In this document: piece after piece, positions 1 to 6,775 of the stretch
Position numbering within the stretch: position 1 is the first letter of the stretch
How the letters are laid out: each line of letters starts with the position of its first letter
Source: Nitrosomonadales bacterium
Lineage (GTDB): Bacteria > Pseudomonadota > Gammaproteobacteria > Burkholderiales > Nitrosomonadaceae
NCBI GenBank assembly: GCA_004525885.1
Contig: SPBV01000004.1
Span: forward strand, 1 to 24,533
Reading direction: 5' to 3'
DNA length: 24,533 nucleotides
The notes under the pieces: model-generated
What the model saw: only the letters and a program-made list of their open reading frames with translations
The model's database searches: none
Told to the model about the DNA's origin: nothing
Made by a program: the position numbers and the translations under genes

Positions 1-196
1 TCCATATTATTCTCTGATATTCTGATCTATATTAATTAGGATTCGGAAAAAGTAGAACTATAGCGCTATTTTCCTCTTATTTTCTATTCTTTTCATATCT
101 TTTTTTCTCAACTAAATTTTGTAAAATGAACCTTTGGTCTGCCGTAGTTAAAATAAAGGTAAAATTAACAAATCATTCTTTTTCTTAAAATTCTGT

Positions 197-895
197 ATGT
201 CTTTCTGGCTTACACCACGCCTATTTTTCCCGCCCTTAGAGGACGCTCTTGTTAAGCCAAATGGGCTACTCGCTGCTGGTGGAGATCTTTCTCCAGAACG
301 CCTGATTGAGGCGTATCGAAATGGGATTTTTCCTTGGTTTAATGAGAATGAAACCATTTTATGGTGGAGCCCAGATCCACGTATGGTTTTGTTCCCCAAT
401 GAGCTTAAAATTTCTCGTTCGTTAAATAAAATTTTGAAAAACAGCAATTATGAAATCCGAGTTGATAGTGCTTTCAGTCAAGTCATACATGCCTGTGCCG
501 AACCACGCAGAGGGCAATCCGGAACCTGGATTCATTCGGATATGATCTCAGCTTATATAGTACTACATGAAATGGGGTTGGCTCATTCAGTAGAAACCTG
601 GATAGATGGCGAATTAAAAGGTGGCCTATACGGAATTGCCCAGGGGAAAATGTTTTTTGGTGAATCGATGTTTTCCCAAGTCCATAACGCCTCCAAGATT
701 GCATTTGTACACCTAGTAAAACAACTGGAACGATGGAGCTTCAACATGATTGATTGTCAGATGAAGACTGCCCATCTTACTTCATTCGGAGCACGTGAAA
801 TCCCCCGGAAAGAATTTAGTCAGAAATTAAAAGAGTTAATAAGCTATCAAAATCAAACCGCGAAATGGGAATTTGATAATGAACCCATTAAATGA
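197..895 (+). CDS. aat: Leucyl/phenylalanyl-tRNA--protein transferase Aat
   Basis: The product transfers Leu or Phe from aminoacyl-tRNA to the N-terminal Arg or Lys of proteins, marking them for ClpS/ClpAP degradation in the cytosol. The 232 residues match the usual family length (about 234 in E. coli). The family motif WWSPDPR lies at residues 56-62, the glycine-rich core ending in GESMFS at about 143-160, and the IDCQ motif at 185-188. I chose the ATG at 197 because it gives the standard N-terminus (SFWLTP...FPPLEDAL); the Shine-Dalgarno before it is poor. The 196 bases upstream are AT-rich, with no other gene and no promoter I would defend. The stop lies inside the start of bpt, so the two genes are almost certainly one operon. 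The family assignment is secure; the exact substrates are inferred from homologues. Confidence 0.96.
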   Translation: MSFWLTPRLFFPPLEDALVKPNGLLAAGGDLSPERLIEAYRNGIFPWFNENETILWWSPDPRMVLFPNELKISRSLNKILKNSNYEIRVDSAFSQVIHACAEPRRGQSGTWIHSDMISAYIVLHEMGLAHSVETWIDGELKGGLYGIAQGKMFFGESMFSQVHNASKIAFVHLVKQLERWSFNMIDCQMKTAHLTSFGAREIPRKEFSQKLKELISYQNQTAKWEFDNEPIK

Positions 896-1598
896 TTTTC
901 CTTCATCGATGCTACAGTTCTGTAGCACTGCATCATATCCTTGCAACTACCTCCCAGACAAGCTGGCTCGCTCTCAGGTAGCAACACCCAGTCACCTAAT
1001 AGATACGAATACCTACGGTGAATTAGTGCAAACTGGTTTTCGTCGGAGCGGTACTTTTACTTACCGTCCCTATTGTGGTCATTGCAAAGCCTGCGTTCCA
1101 GTACGCGTTGTCGTAAATGATTTTTCCCCTAGCCATACTCAACGTCGTATCTGGAAGCGCCATCAAAATCTAATCGTTACACAGCATGAATTATATTATC
1201 ACCCAGATCATTATGCGCTCTACATGAACTACCAAATAAAACGCCACTACAATGGAAAAATGGATCACGATAGTCGCGAGCTGTATCGGGATTTTTTGTT
1301 ACAAACTAACGTCAATTCCAAACTAGTTGAATTTCATGAAAACGGACAGCTACGTATGATTAGTATCATTGACAAGCTACCTGATGGCATATCATCAGTG
1401 TATACATTCTTCGACCCAAATACCAAGGGTGCTAGTTTTGGTACCTACAGCATCCTGTGGCAAATACAACAATGCTGCACAAATGGACTGCCCCATCTTT
1501 ATCTCGGATACTGGATCAAGGGGAACCGAAAAATGGAATACAAATCTAATTTCCAGCCATTACAAAGCTTAATCAGAAGAAAGTGGCTATCATTTTAA
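879..1598 (+). CDS. bpt: Aspartate/glutamate leucyltransferase Bpt (arginyltransferase family)
   Basis: This protein is related to eukaryotic ATE1. Bacterial Bpt attaches Leu to N-terminal Asp or Glu (and oxidised Met), giving a primary N-degron read by ClpS. From the ATG at 879 it has 239 residues. The GFRRSG motif is at 53-58, the conserved cysteine cluster at C66, C69 and C72 (CGHCKAC), and the C-terminal YLGYWI...MEYK...F.P block at about 207-230. A TTG two codons upstream (873) is possible, but the ATG has a GGGA element about 8 nt before it. The gene overlaps the end of aat by 17 nt in another frame, so translational coupling is likely. The aat-bpt pairing is also known in Vibrio vulnificus. 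The older name, arginyl-tRNA--protein transferase (ate), is probably wrong about the amino acid used. Confidence 0.94.
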   Translation: MNPLNDFPSSMLQFCSTASYPCNYLPDKLARSQVATPSHLIDTNTYGELVQTGFRRSGTFTYRPYCGHCKACVPVRVVVNDFSPSHTQRRIWKRHQNLIVTQHELYYHPDHYALYMNYQIKRHYNGKMDHDSRELYRDFLLQTNVNSKLVEFHENGQLRMISIIDKLPDGISSVYTFFDPNTKGASFGTYSILWQIQQCCTNGLPHLYLGYWIKGNRKMEYKSNFQPLQSLIRRKWLSF

Positions 1599-1659
1599 GC
1601 AAAAAACAGGCTACTAATTCACATACTAGTTCTTGTAAATGGTCATGTAAGAGATAAAA

Positions 1660-2595
1660 TCATCGCCGCATCTCCCGTATTGCAGCCGCACGTTTCTCCA
1701 GTGAATCTGCCTCTTTATCTTGACGAGTTTTGCGTTGTAACTGCGCTAAATTTTCGAGGCCTGTAGCTACATCAGGATGCTCTGAACCAAGAGTATTCAC
1801 CCAAATATCCAGCGCACGTTTTAAAAGTGGTCTGGCCTGAGAATATTGCATTTGGATAAAATACAATGATGCCAAATTGTTTAAACTTGCTGCCACAGTA
1901 GGATGCTCTGGTCCAAGAGCTTTCTCAACGATTTCTAATGCGCGCTTATATAGTGGCTCGGCCTTTGCATATTCTGCATTTTCCTCGTAAAGTGCAGCTA
2001 AACCACTTAGGCTAGTGGCAACACTTAGATGATCTAATCCGAGAGCTGCCTCATTAATTACCATTGCACGTTTATAAAGCATCTCAGCCTGTGAGTATTC
2101 TTCTTTAGAGTAATACAATGCGGCTAAATTATTCAGGCTCGTTGCTACATCGACATGATCTGGTCCAAGGGTTTTTTCCTTAATTTCGAGTGCACGTTTG
2201 TGTAACGATTCTGCCTCTGTATACTGCCCTTGAGAGTGAAGTAGGAGCGCAAAATTGTTTAGGTTCATGGCTACATCAATGTGATCTGGGCCAAGAGCAC
2301 CCTCATTAACTAAAAGTGCACGTCTAAGCAGCGGCATTGCCACTGCATACTGCCCTTGTGCACGATATACTTCTGCTAAATTATTTAGACTTGCGGCCAC
2401 ATTAGAGTGATCTGGACCAAAATCTATTTCTGCGATTTGGAGTGCCTTCTTAGCTACTGCGATAGCACCAACATAGTCGCCCTGAAAATATAAAGATTCC
2501 ACCTTCTCGTTGAGATCACTCCATTCAGTAGTTGCATGGACATACCCACTACCTGACAGAAAAAAAATAATAAGCGAAAAAAGGGATGTCTTCAT
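1660..2595 (-). CDS. Secreted tetratricopeptide repeat protein, kinesin-light-chain type
   Basis: The product has 311 residues from the ATG at 2595. A TTG five codons upstream is open but would only add residues before a normal signal peptide, and the ATG has a GAGTGG element before it. Residues 1 to about 22 form a signal sequence (MKTS, hydrophobic stretch, cleavage near VHA/TTEW), so the protein is exported. The rest is about six tandem 42-residue TPR units, each with a LGPDH-like turn and a DVA.SLNNLA.LY helix; the C-terminal unit is more divergent and rich in K, R and E. TPR scaffolds bind protein partners, but none can be named here. The gene is transcribed towards bpt and away from pyrD, as a stand-alone unit. 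The family is certain; the function is unknown. Confidence 0.85.
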   Translation of the reverse strand: MKTSLFSLIIFFLSGSGYVHATTEWSDLNEKVESLYFQGDYVGAIAVAKKALQIAEIDFGPDHSNVAASLNNLAEVYRAQGQYAVAMPLLRRALLVNEGALGPDHIDVAMNLNNFALLLHSQGQYTEAESLHKRALEIKEKTLGPDHVDVATSLNNLAALYYSKEEYSQAEMLYKRAMVINEAALGLDHLSVATSLSGLAALYEENAEYAKAEPLYKRALEIVEKALGPEHPTVAASLNNLASLYFIQMQYSQARPLLKRALDIWVNTLGSEHPDVATGLENLAQLQRKTRQDKEADSLEKRAAAIREMRR

Positions 2596-2831
2596 AAAAA
2601 TTCCACTCAAATTCGACTAGAGAGCAATAAAATAATTATTTTTGCCAATATCTAAATAGTCTAATCTTAAGTCTTGTTTTCAATTGTTCTAAGGATGCCT
2701 TATATATTTCTGGATAATATAAGAGATTGGTTTATTCATATTCTGAACGAGTGGTACTTTTATTTAGCCAAATCAGAACATAATTGCTGTTCTCCAAGAT
2801 TCAACCTCTTTTTCAGGTTAGAATTAGTATT

Positions 2832-3842
2832 ATGCTCTATTCCCTGCTCCGCCCACTGCTTTTTAGCCTCAATCCAGAGACCGCACACCGTATCACGCTA
2901 AATGCGATTGAAAGTGCCCACCAATTCAAGGCGCTCCATGGTCATCCAATAGATTGTAAGCGTCGTAACATTATGGGTCTTGATTTCCCTAATCCTGTTG
3001 GGCTAGCTGCCGGGTTGGACAAGAACGGTGAGCACATTAAAGCACTTGCCGCATTTGGCTTTGGTTTCATCGAAATTGGTACTGTTACACCGCGCCCTCA
3101 GCCTGGGAATCCGAAACCACGCTTATTCAGGATCCCACAAGCAAACGCTATGATCAATCGCTTGGGATTCAATAATTATGGCGTAGATAAGCTTGTGGAA
3201 AATGTTAAACACGCAAACTACCAAGGCATACTTGGAATAAATATCGGAAAAAATTTTGATACTCCGATGGAAAAATCCTGTGATGATTACCTAGTATGTC
3301 TGCGAAAAATATATTATTACGCTAGTTATGTCGTAGTCAATATTTCCTCACCTAATACACCCAACCTTAGGCAGTTACAAAACACTGAGGAACTTGATCA
3401 TTTATTAAATACCCTGAAATTAGAACAAACTAAGCTCGCAGATAAATACGGAAAATATACACCTTTAGTTGTAAAAATTGCTCCAGATCTTGAGACAACA
3501 CAAATAACATCTATAGCTATACTTCTGATAAAGCACAAGATTGATGGAATCATCGCTACTAATTCGACTCTCTCACGTAACAGTGTAGAGCATCTACCGC
3601 ACTCAAGTGAAACTGGCGGGTTAAGTGGAGCACCACTTACGAAACTAGCCACCACAGTTATTTGCCAATTACATGGGGTACTTCAAGGTGCTGTACCCAT
3701 CATTGGCGTGGGTGGCATTATGTGCGCAACAGACACAAAGGAGAAAATTGATGCAGGTGCAAGTCTGGTGCAAATATATACAGGATTAATCTATCGAGGT
3801 CCAAAACTTGTACGTGAAGCAGTAGATGCTATTTGCAAGTAA
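2832..3842 (+). CDS. pyrD: Dihydroorotate dehydrogenase (quinone), class 2
   Basis: PyrD oxidises dihydroorotate to orotate with FMN and passes the electrons to membrane quinone, the fourth step of UMP synthesis. The ATG at 2832 gives 336 residues, the E. coli length, with the class 2 membrane-binding N-terminal helix (MLYSLLRPLLFSLNPETAH). The open frame runs 16 codons further up to a TTG, which I rejected. Visible motifs are GLAAGLDKNGE (57-67), the INIGKN FMN segment (136-141), NISSPNTPNLR with the active-site serine pair (170-180), and the C-terminal GVGGI...GASLVQIYTG phosphate-binding block. The 236 nt between the TPR gene start and pyrD hold the divergent control region; no clear promoter was seen. 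It leads a run of four plus-strand genes to 5696. Confidence 0.97.
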   Translation: MLYSLLRPLLFSLNPETAHRITLNAIESAHQFKALHGHPIDCKRRNIMGLDFPNPVGLAAGLDKNGEHIKALAAFGFGFIEIGTVTPRPQPGNPKPRLFRIPQANAMINRLGFNNYGVDKLVENVKHANYQGILGINIGKNFDTPMEKSCDDYLVCLRKIYYYASYVVVNISSPNTPNLRQLQNTEELDHLLNTLKLEQTKLADKYGKYTPLVVKIAPDLETTQITSIAILLIKHKIDGIIATNSTLSRNSVEHLPHSSETGGLSGAPLTKLATTVICQLHGVLQGAVPIIGVGGIMCATDTKEKIDAGASLVQIYTGLIYRGPKLVREAVDAICK

Positions 3843-3865
3843 GAACATAGATTTCCTATTTATCT

Positions 3866-4555
3866 ATGGTAAAGACCCCTAATCAAATGACTAAAAAAAT
3901 GTTGATAGAGAAAATTGATTCCATACTGCCGCAAACACAATGTGGTCAGTGCGGCTTTTCCGGATGCAAACCATATGCTATAGCAATTGCGGAGGGTAAT
4001 GCTGACATCAATCAGTGTCCTCCGGGTAATGAGGAAGGTATACAGAAATTAGCTGACTTATTAGGAGTAAAGCCCAAACCTCTAAACACAGCACATGGTT
4101 TACCTAAACCCAAATCAATTGCATTTATAGACGAAGAAATTTGTATAGGTTGTACGTTTTGTATCCAAGCATGTCCGGTGGACGCCATTGTCGGTGCATC
4201 TAAAAAAATGCATACAGTGATTGGTGCAGAGTGCACTGGATGTGAGCTCTGTATTGCCCCGTGTCCAGTAGATTGCATTAATATGCTCCCGCTTAAAAAG
4301 AAGTTGGTTGATGTGGAATATGACCCTTATATGGCAGGTGATAAAGTCTCAGCGTATGAAAATAAATTAAAAAAAAAGGTGGCAGACCTTTCACGCATGC
4401 GATATGAGCGTAAGCTCAAGAGGATTGAGAATGAAAAAAAAGAAAAGACAGAAAGATTTGCAAGACAGATAAAAAGAATTAAATCCCTTGCTTTACCTCA
4501 GCAACAAACACTTCAAAGGAAACAAAAATCAAGTCTACACTGGAACATAAAATAA
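3866..4555 (+). CDS. rsxB: RnfB/RsxB-family ferredoxin-type iron-sulfur protein, soluble form
   Basis: This is a 229-residue electron carrier. An N-terminal Fe-S domain with Cys 26, 29, 34 and 51 (CGQCGFSGC ... CPPG) is followed by a two-cluster ferredoxin with Cys 93/96/99/103 and 123/126/129/133 (CIGCTFCIQACP, CTGCELCIAPCP). It lacks the N-terminal membrane helix of true RnfB and no other rnf/rsx gene is nearby. Residues from about 155 form a highly charged, probably helical tail rich in K, E and R. It starts 23 nt after pyrD and 57 nt before nth, so co-transcription is likely. Such a solitary RsxB next to nth is common in betaproteobacteria. A role in supplying electrons to an Fe-S or redox enzyme is an inference; the symbol reflects family, not proven function. 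Confidence 0.85.
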   Translation: MVKTPNQMTKKMLIEKIDSILPQTQCGQCGFSGCKPYAIAIAEGNADINQCPPGNEEGIQKLADLLGVKPKPLNTAHGLPKPKSIAFIDEEICIGCTFCIQACPVDAIVGASKKMHTVIGAECTGCELCIAPCPVDCINMLPLKKKLVDVEYDPYMAGDKVSAYENKLKKKVADLSRMRYERKLKRIENEKKEKTERFARQIKRIKSLALPQQQTLQRKQKSSLHWNIK

Positions 4556-4612
4556 CATTATAGATTTAATAAAATAACTACGTTTAATAGCTAATACTTT
4601 TCTCTGCAATTT

Positions 4613-5284
4613 ATGAATTCATCCAAGCGGCACGAGATCTTCTCTCGTCTCAAAATATCCAACCCACACCCAACTACTGAACTAGTTTATAGCACACCAT
4701 TTGAGTTATTAGTGGCAGTAATACTGTCAGCCCAAGCCACAGATAGAAGTGTGAACCTTGCAACCAGAATACTTTTTCTGGAAGCCAACACACCGGAAAA
4801 CATTCTTGCCCTTGAAGAAATCAAGCTGCAAAAATATATCAAGAGTATCGGTTTATATAAAACCAAAGCAAAAAATATTCTGGCAACTTGCAGGCTTCTC
4901 ATTCAGCACCACAATGGCTCTGTACCACAAACTAGGGATCAGCTGGAAAGGCTCCCTGGTGTGGGGCACAAAACTGCCAACGTAATCTTGAATACTGCGT
5001 TTGGTGAACCAACTATCGCGGTAGACACTCACATCTTTCGCGTATCTAATCGAACTGGACTCGCGACTGGAAAAAATGTATCAGAAGTAGAGCTAAAACT
5101 TCTAAAATTTGTGCCGAAAGAATTTCACCAAGATGCACATCATTGGTTAATTCTGCATGGACGCTATGTGTGCAAGGCACGAAAACCTGAGTGTGGCAAG
5201 TGTATCATTGAAGATCTTTGTGATTTCAAGGAAAAAATATTGAGAACCAATATCCCTAGTTTACTCCCTACATCTTATGTTTAA
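4613..5284 (+). CDS. nth: Endonuclease III (DNA glycosylase / AP lyase)
   Basis: Nth removes oxidised pyrimidines from DNA and nicks at the resulting abasic site in base excision repair. The 223 residues carry the helix-hairpin-helix LPGVGHKTANVILN with the Schiff-base lysine K120, the catalytic aspartate D138 in VDTHIFRV, and the 4Fe-4S loop C187-X6-C194-X2-C197-X5-C203. These positions coincide with E. coli Nth numbering, which supports the ATG at 4613. The C-terminus is some ten residues longer than in E. coli. The gene lies between the rsxB-like ferredoxin and a DUF1841 gene, and its stop overlaps the start of the latter by 8 nt (ATGTTTAA), indicating coupling. Confidence 0.97.
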   Translation: MNSSKRHEIFSRLKISNPHPTTELVYSTPFELLVAVILSAQATDRSVNLATRILFLEANTPENILALEEIKLQKYIKSIGLYKTKAKNILATCRLLIQHHNGSVPQTRDQLERLPGVGHKTANVILNTAFGEPTIAVDTHIFRVSNRTGLATGKNVSEVELKLLKFVPKEFHQDAHHWLILHGRYVCKARKPECGKCIIEDLCDFKEKILRTNIPSLLPTSYV

Positions 5285-5696
5285 TCCATCCAGATATCAG
5301 GCCCGTCAATTCTTTTTTAGCACCTGGTACAAGTATAACCATCAAGAAGTTCTTTCTGACATGGAAAAAATCGCACTTGGCGTTATCCTATTACATCCGG
5401 AGTATCAATCTATACTTGATGATACGGAACGCTATCATGACAAAGATTACCTTCCTGAAATGGGTGGCACCAATCCATTTCTACATATGAGTATGCACAT
5501 TGCTATCAAAGAGCAACTTTCAATAGACCAACCTGTTGGGATCAGAGATCGGTTTGATCGCTTACTGAAGAAAAATGGAAATGAACATGAAACAACGCAT
5601 AAAATTATGGAATGTCTTGCAGAAATGCTTTGGCAAGCACAGCGTAGTCAGACTACACCAGACGCATCGATTTATTTTGAATGCTTAGATAAATAG
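5277..5696 (+). CDS. DUF1841 family protein
   Basis: This is a 139-residue soluble protein of a family of unknown function found in proteobacteria. Family features I recognise are the N-terminal MFNPSR.Q.R.FFF..W.KY, the HPEY motif at 40-43, the NPFLHMSMH block at 66-74 followed by QLSIDQP at 80-86, and the C-terminal CLAEMLWQAQR segment. The His residues around 70-74 are conserved and could bind metal, but that is speculation. The start ATG at 5277 lies inside the nth stop region (8-nt overlap), so it is translated as part of the pyrD-rsxB-nth transcript. It ends in TAG, and a strong hairpin follows 15 nt later. No function should be inferred beyond genomic linkage to nth. Confidence 0.88.
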   Translation: MFNPSRYQARQFFFSTWYKYNHQEVLSDMEKIALGVILLHPEYQSILDDTERYHDKDYLPEMGGTNPFLHMSMHIAIKEQLSIDQPVGIRDRFDRLLKKNGNEHETTHKIMECLAEMLWQAQRSQTTPDASIYFECLDK

Positions 5697-5711
5697 GAAA
5701 GTTGGTTAGAA

Positions 5712-5750
5712 AAATACAAATAGGGCGCTAGTTGCGCCCTATTTGTATTT
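5712..5750. terminator. Strong bidirectional terminator hairpin
   Basis: A perfect 17-bp inverted repeat with a 5-nt loop: arms 5712-5728 and 5734-5750, GC core GGGCGC/GCGCCC, flanked by A-rich sequence on the left and T-rich on the right. It lies between the end of the DUF1841 gene (plus) and the end of the second cytochrome gene (minus), so it can stop transcription from both sides. Confidence 0.85.
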
Positions 5751-5799
5751 ACTAAAGAGCAAATAAGTTGGTGGTTCTTGGTCTTACTTGCCCAGCCAA

Positions 5800-6126
5800 T
5801 TATTTCATAGTTTTTAGACCACTCTGACTAGCGAAATAGACAGCCAGATTTTCAATATCTTCCTTACTCAAAGCTGCAGCCATGCCATTCATAACCGGGT
5901 CTTTTCGCTCTCCTGACTTATAATCACTTAGGGTTCTTTCAATGTAAGTTGCATATTGACCAGCAAGTTTTGGAAAAGCTGGACTCGGACTATTGCCATC
6001 GGGACCATGGCACGCGGCACAAACTTCCGCTGCTTTTTCCTTGCCTGCCTCAATATCACCGGCAATTCCCAGCCCTGAAATTAGCAGGAATATACCGCTC
6101 AATACGGTAATAATGAAATTTTTCAT
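5800..6126 (-). CDS. Periplasmic class I cytochrome c (c553-like), second of a tandem pair
   Basis: This is a 108-residue single-haem cytochrome. A signal peptide covers residues 1 to about 22 (cleavage near IAG/D), the haem site CAACH lies at 36-40, and a methionine in VMNGM (79 or 82) is the likely sixth ligand. It should be a periplasmic electron shuttle. The start has a good AAGGAAG element. The gene lies 29 nt after the other cytochrome gene, so both are probably made from the promoter at 6608-6637. It shares length and architecture with that neighbour, including the VYFASQSG/AYYAASGS ending, suggesting an old duplication. Electron donor and acceptor cannot be told from sequence. Confidence 0.9.
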   Translation of the reverse strand: MKNFIITVLSGIFLLISGLGIAGDIEAGKEKAAEVCAACHGPDGNSPSPAFPKLAGQYATYIERTLSDYKSGERKDPVMNGMAAALSKEDIENLAVYFASQSGLKTMK

Positions 6127-6155
6127 AATAACTTCCTTGTGTTTTTATATCGAAA

Positions 6156-6491
6156 TTATTTGCTACCTGAAGCAGCGTAATAAGCAGCTAAGTCTTCCAT
6201 ATCCTGTGTGGAAAGATTTGCCGCAATTCCCTTCATACTGGGATGATTGCGAGCACCCATTTTATATGCCTGAAGTGCCTTGACTAGATATGCTGTATGC
6301 TGCCCGCCAATTTTCGGAACGTTATACACTTTTGGGTAAGCTGTACGGTAACCGTCTATCCCGTGGCAGCCAATACACATTGTGGTCTTCTTTTTGCCCT
6401 CAGCTGCGTCACCACTTGCTTGTACTGTTCCAGAAATTACTAAAAGTAAACTACATAGCAGCATTTTCACTGTTGCTAATTTCTTCATCAT
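6156..6491 (-). CDS. Periplasmic class I cytochrome c (c553-like), first of a tandem pair
   Basis: This is a 111-residue single-haem cytochrome c. The signal peptide runs to about residue 25 (cleavage near VQA/SG), the haem-binding motif is CIGCH at 39-43, and the likely axial methionine is M86 in HPSMKGI. Two adjacent ATGs (6491 and 6488) are possible starts; GGGAG sits 5 nt before the first. It contains a YRTAYPKVYNVPKIGGQH stretch typical of small c553-like cytochromes. It is the promoter-proximal gene of the pair; a promoter match lies about 120 nt upstream. Several respiratory or ammonia/sulfur oxidation chains use such carriers, so the exact role is open. Confidence 0.9.
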   Translation of the reverse strand: MMKKLATVKMLLCSLLLVISGTVQASGDAAEGKKKTTMCIGCHGIDGYRTAYPKVYNVPKIGGQHTAYLVKALQAYKMGARNHPSMKGIAANLSTQDMEDLAAYYAASGSK

Positions 6492-6607
6492 GTGCTCCCT
6501 TTTTTAAAACTATTCACTGCGTTCTACCAAGTAGTAGTGCGCCCTATTCTATTGCCTAAGTCTCTGTTACGGACGGGATTTATTAAAATCTTCCTATTTT
6601 AGCCAGT

Positions 6608-6637
6608 ATTATACTGTTCTTTCTAATCCCGTTGCAA
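6608..6637 (-). promoter_or_regulatory. Sigma70-type promoter for the cytochrome pair
   Basis: On the minus strand TTGCAA (6632-6637) is followed after 18 nt by a perfect TATAAT (6608-6613). Transcription would start near 6601, leaving a leader of about 110 nt before the first cytochrome start at 6491. Confidence 0.55.
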
Positions 6638-6713
6638 ATGCAGTTGTAGTTCAGCTCTCGTCCGCCTTTTCTAACTATGAGTATGCATATCGCGCCACTT
6701 AATTCGAATGAAA

Positions 6714-6739
6714 AGTATAGATAATTTCGCGTCTATACT
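6714..6739 (-). terminator. Possible weak terminator of uup
   Basis: An 8-bp inverted repeat (AGTATAGA at 6714-6721, TCTATACT at 6732-6739) lies 37 nt after the uup stop; on the minus strand it is followed by a short T-rich stretch. The stem is short and AT-rich, so this is tentative. Confidence 0.3.
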
Positions 6740-6775
6740 CGATGTTATCGGATGCTATGAGTATTTGTTCCAATA

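Noticed and set aside
148..447. Minus-strand open frame opposite the start of aat
   Set aside because: It is a shadow of aat with no recognisable family, no ribosome binding site and an odd composition. The same reasoning removes the frames opposite pyrD, uup, nth, rpsI, argC and the ketosynthase.
1599..1659. Terminator hairpin between bpt and the TPR gene
   Set aside because: Only short stems with several G-U pairs can be drawn and no T-run follows.
1660..2595. Eukaryotic-like kinesin light chain acquired by transfer
   Set aside because: This 42-residue TPR type is common in bacteria; similarity to kinesin light chain is a repeat-class resemblance only.
2674..2901. Small open frame before pyrD
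   Set aside because: It runs into the pyrD coding region in another frame and resembles no known protein.
3866..4555. Part of an Rnf/Rsx membrane complex operon
   Set aside because: No rnfA, C, D, G or E gene is nearby and the membrane anchor is missing.
5694..5696. Reassignment of TAG to an amino acid in this organism
   Set aside because: TAG is the normal stop of the DUF1841 gene (5694-5696), the M23 peptidase (10325-10327) and uup (6776-6778), with proteins of normal length.
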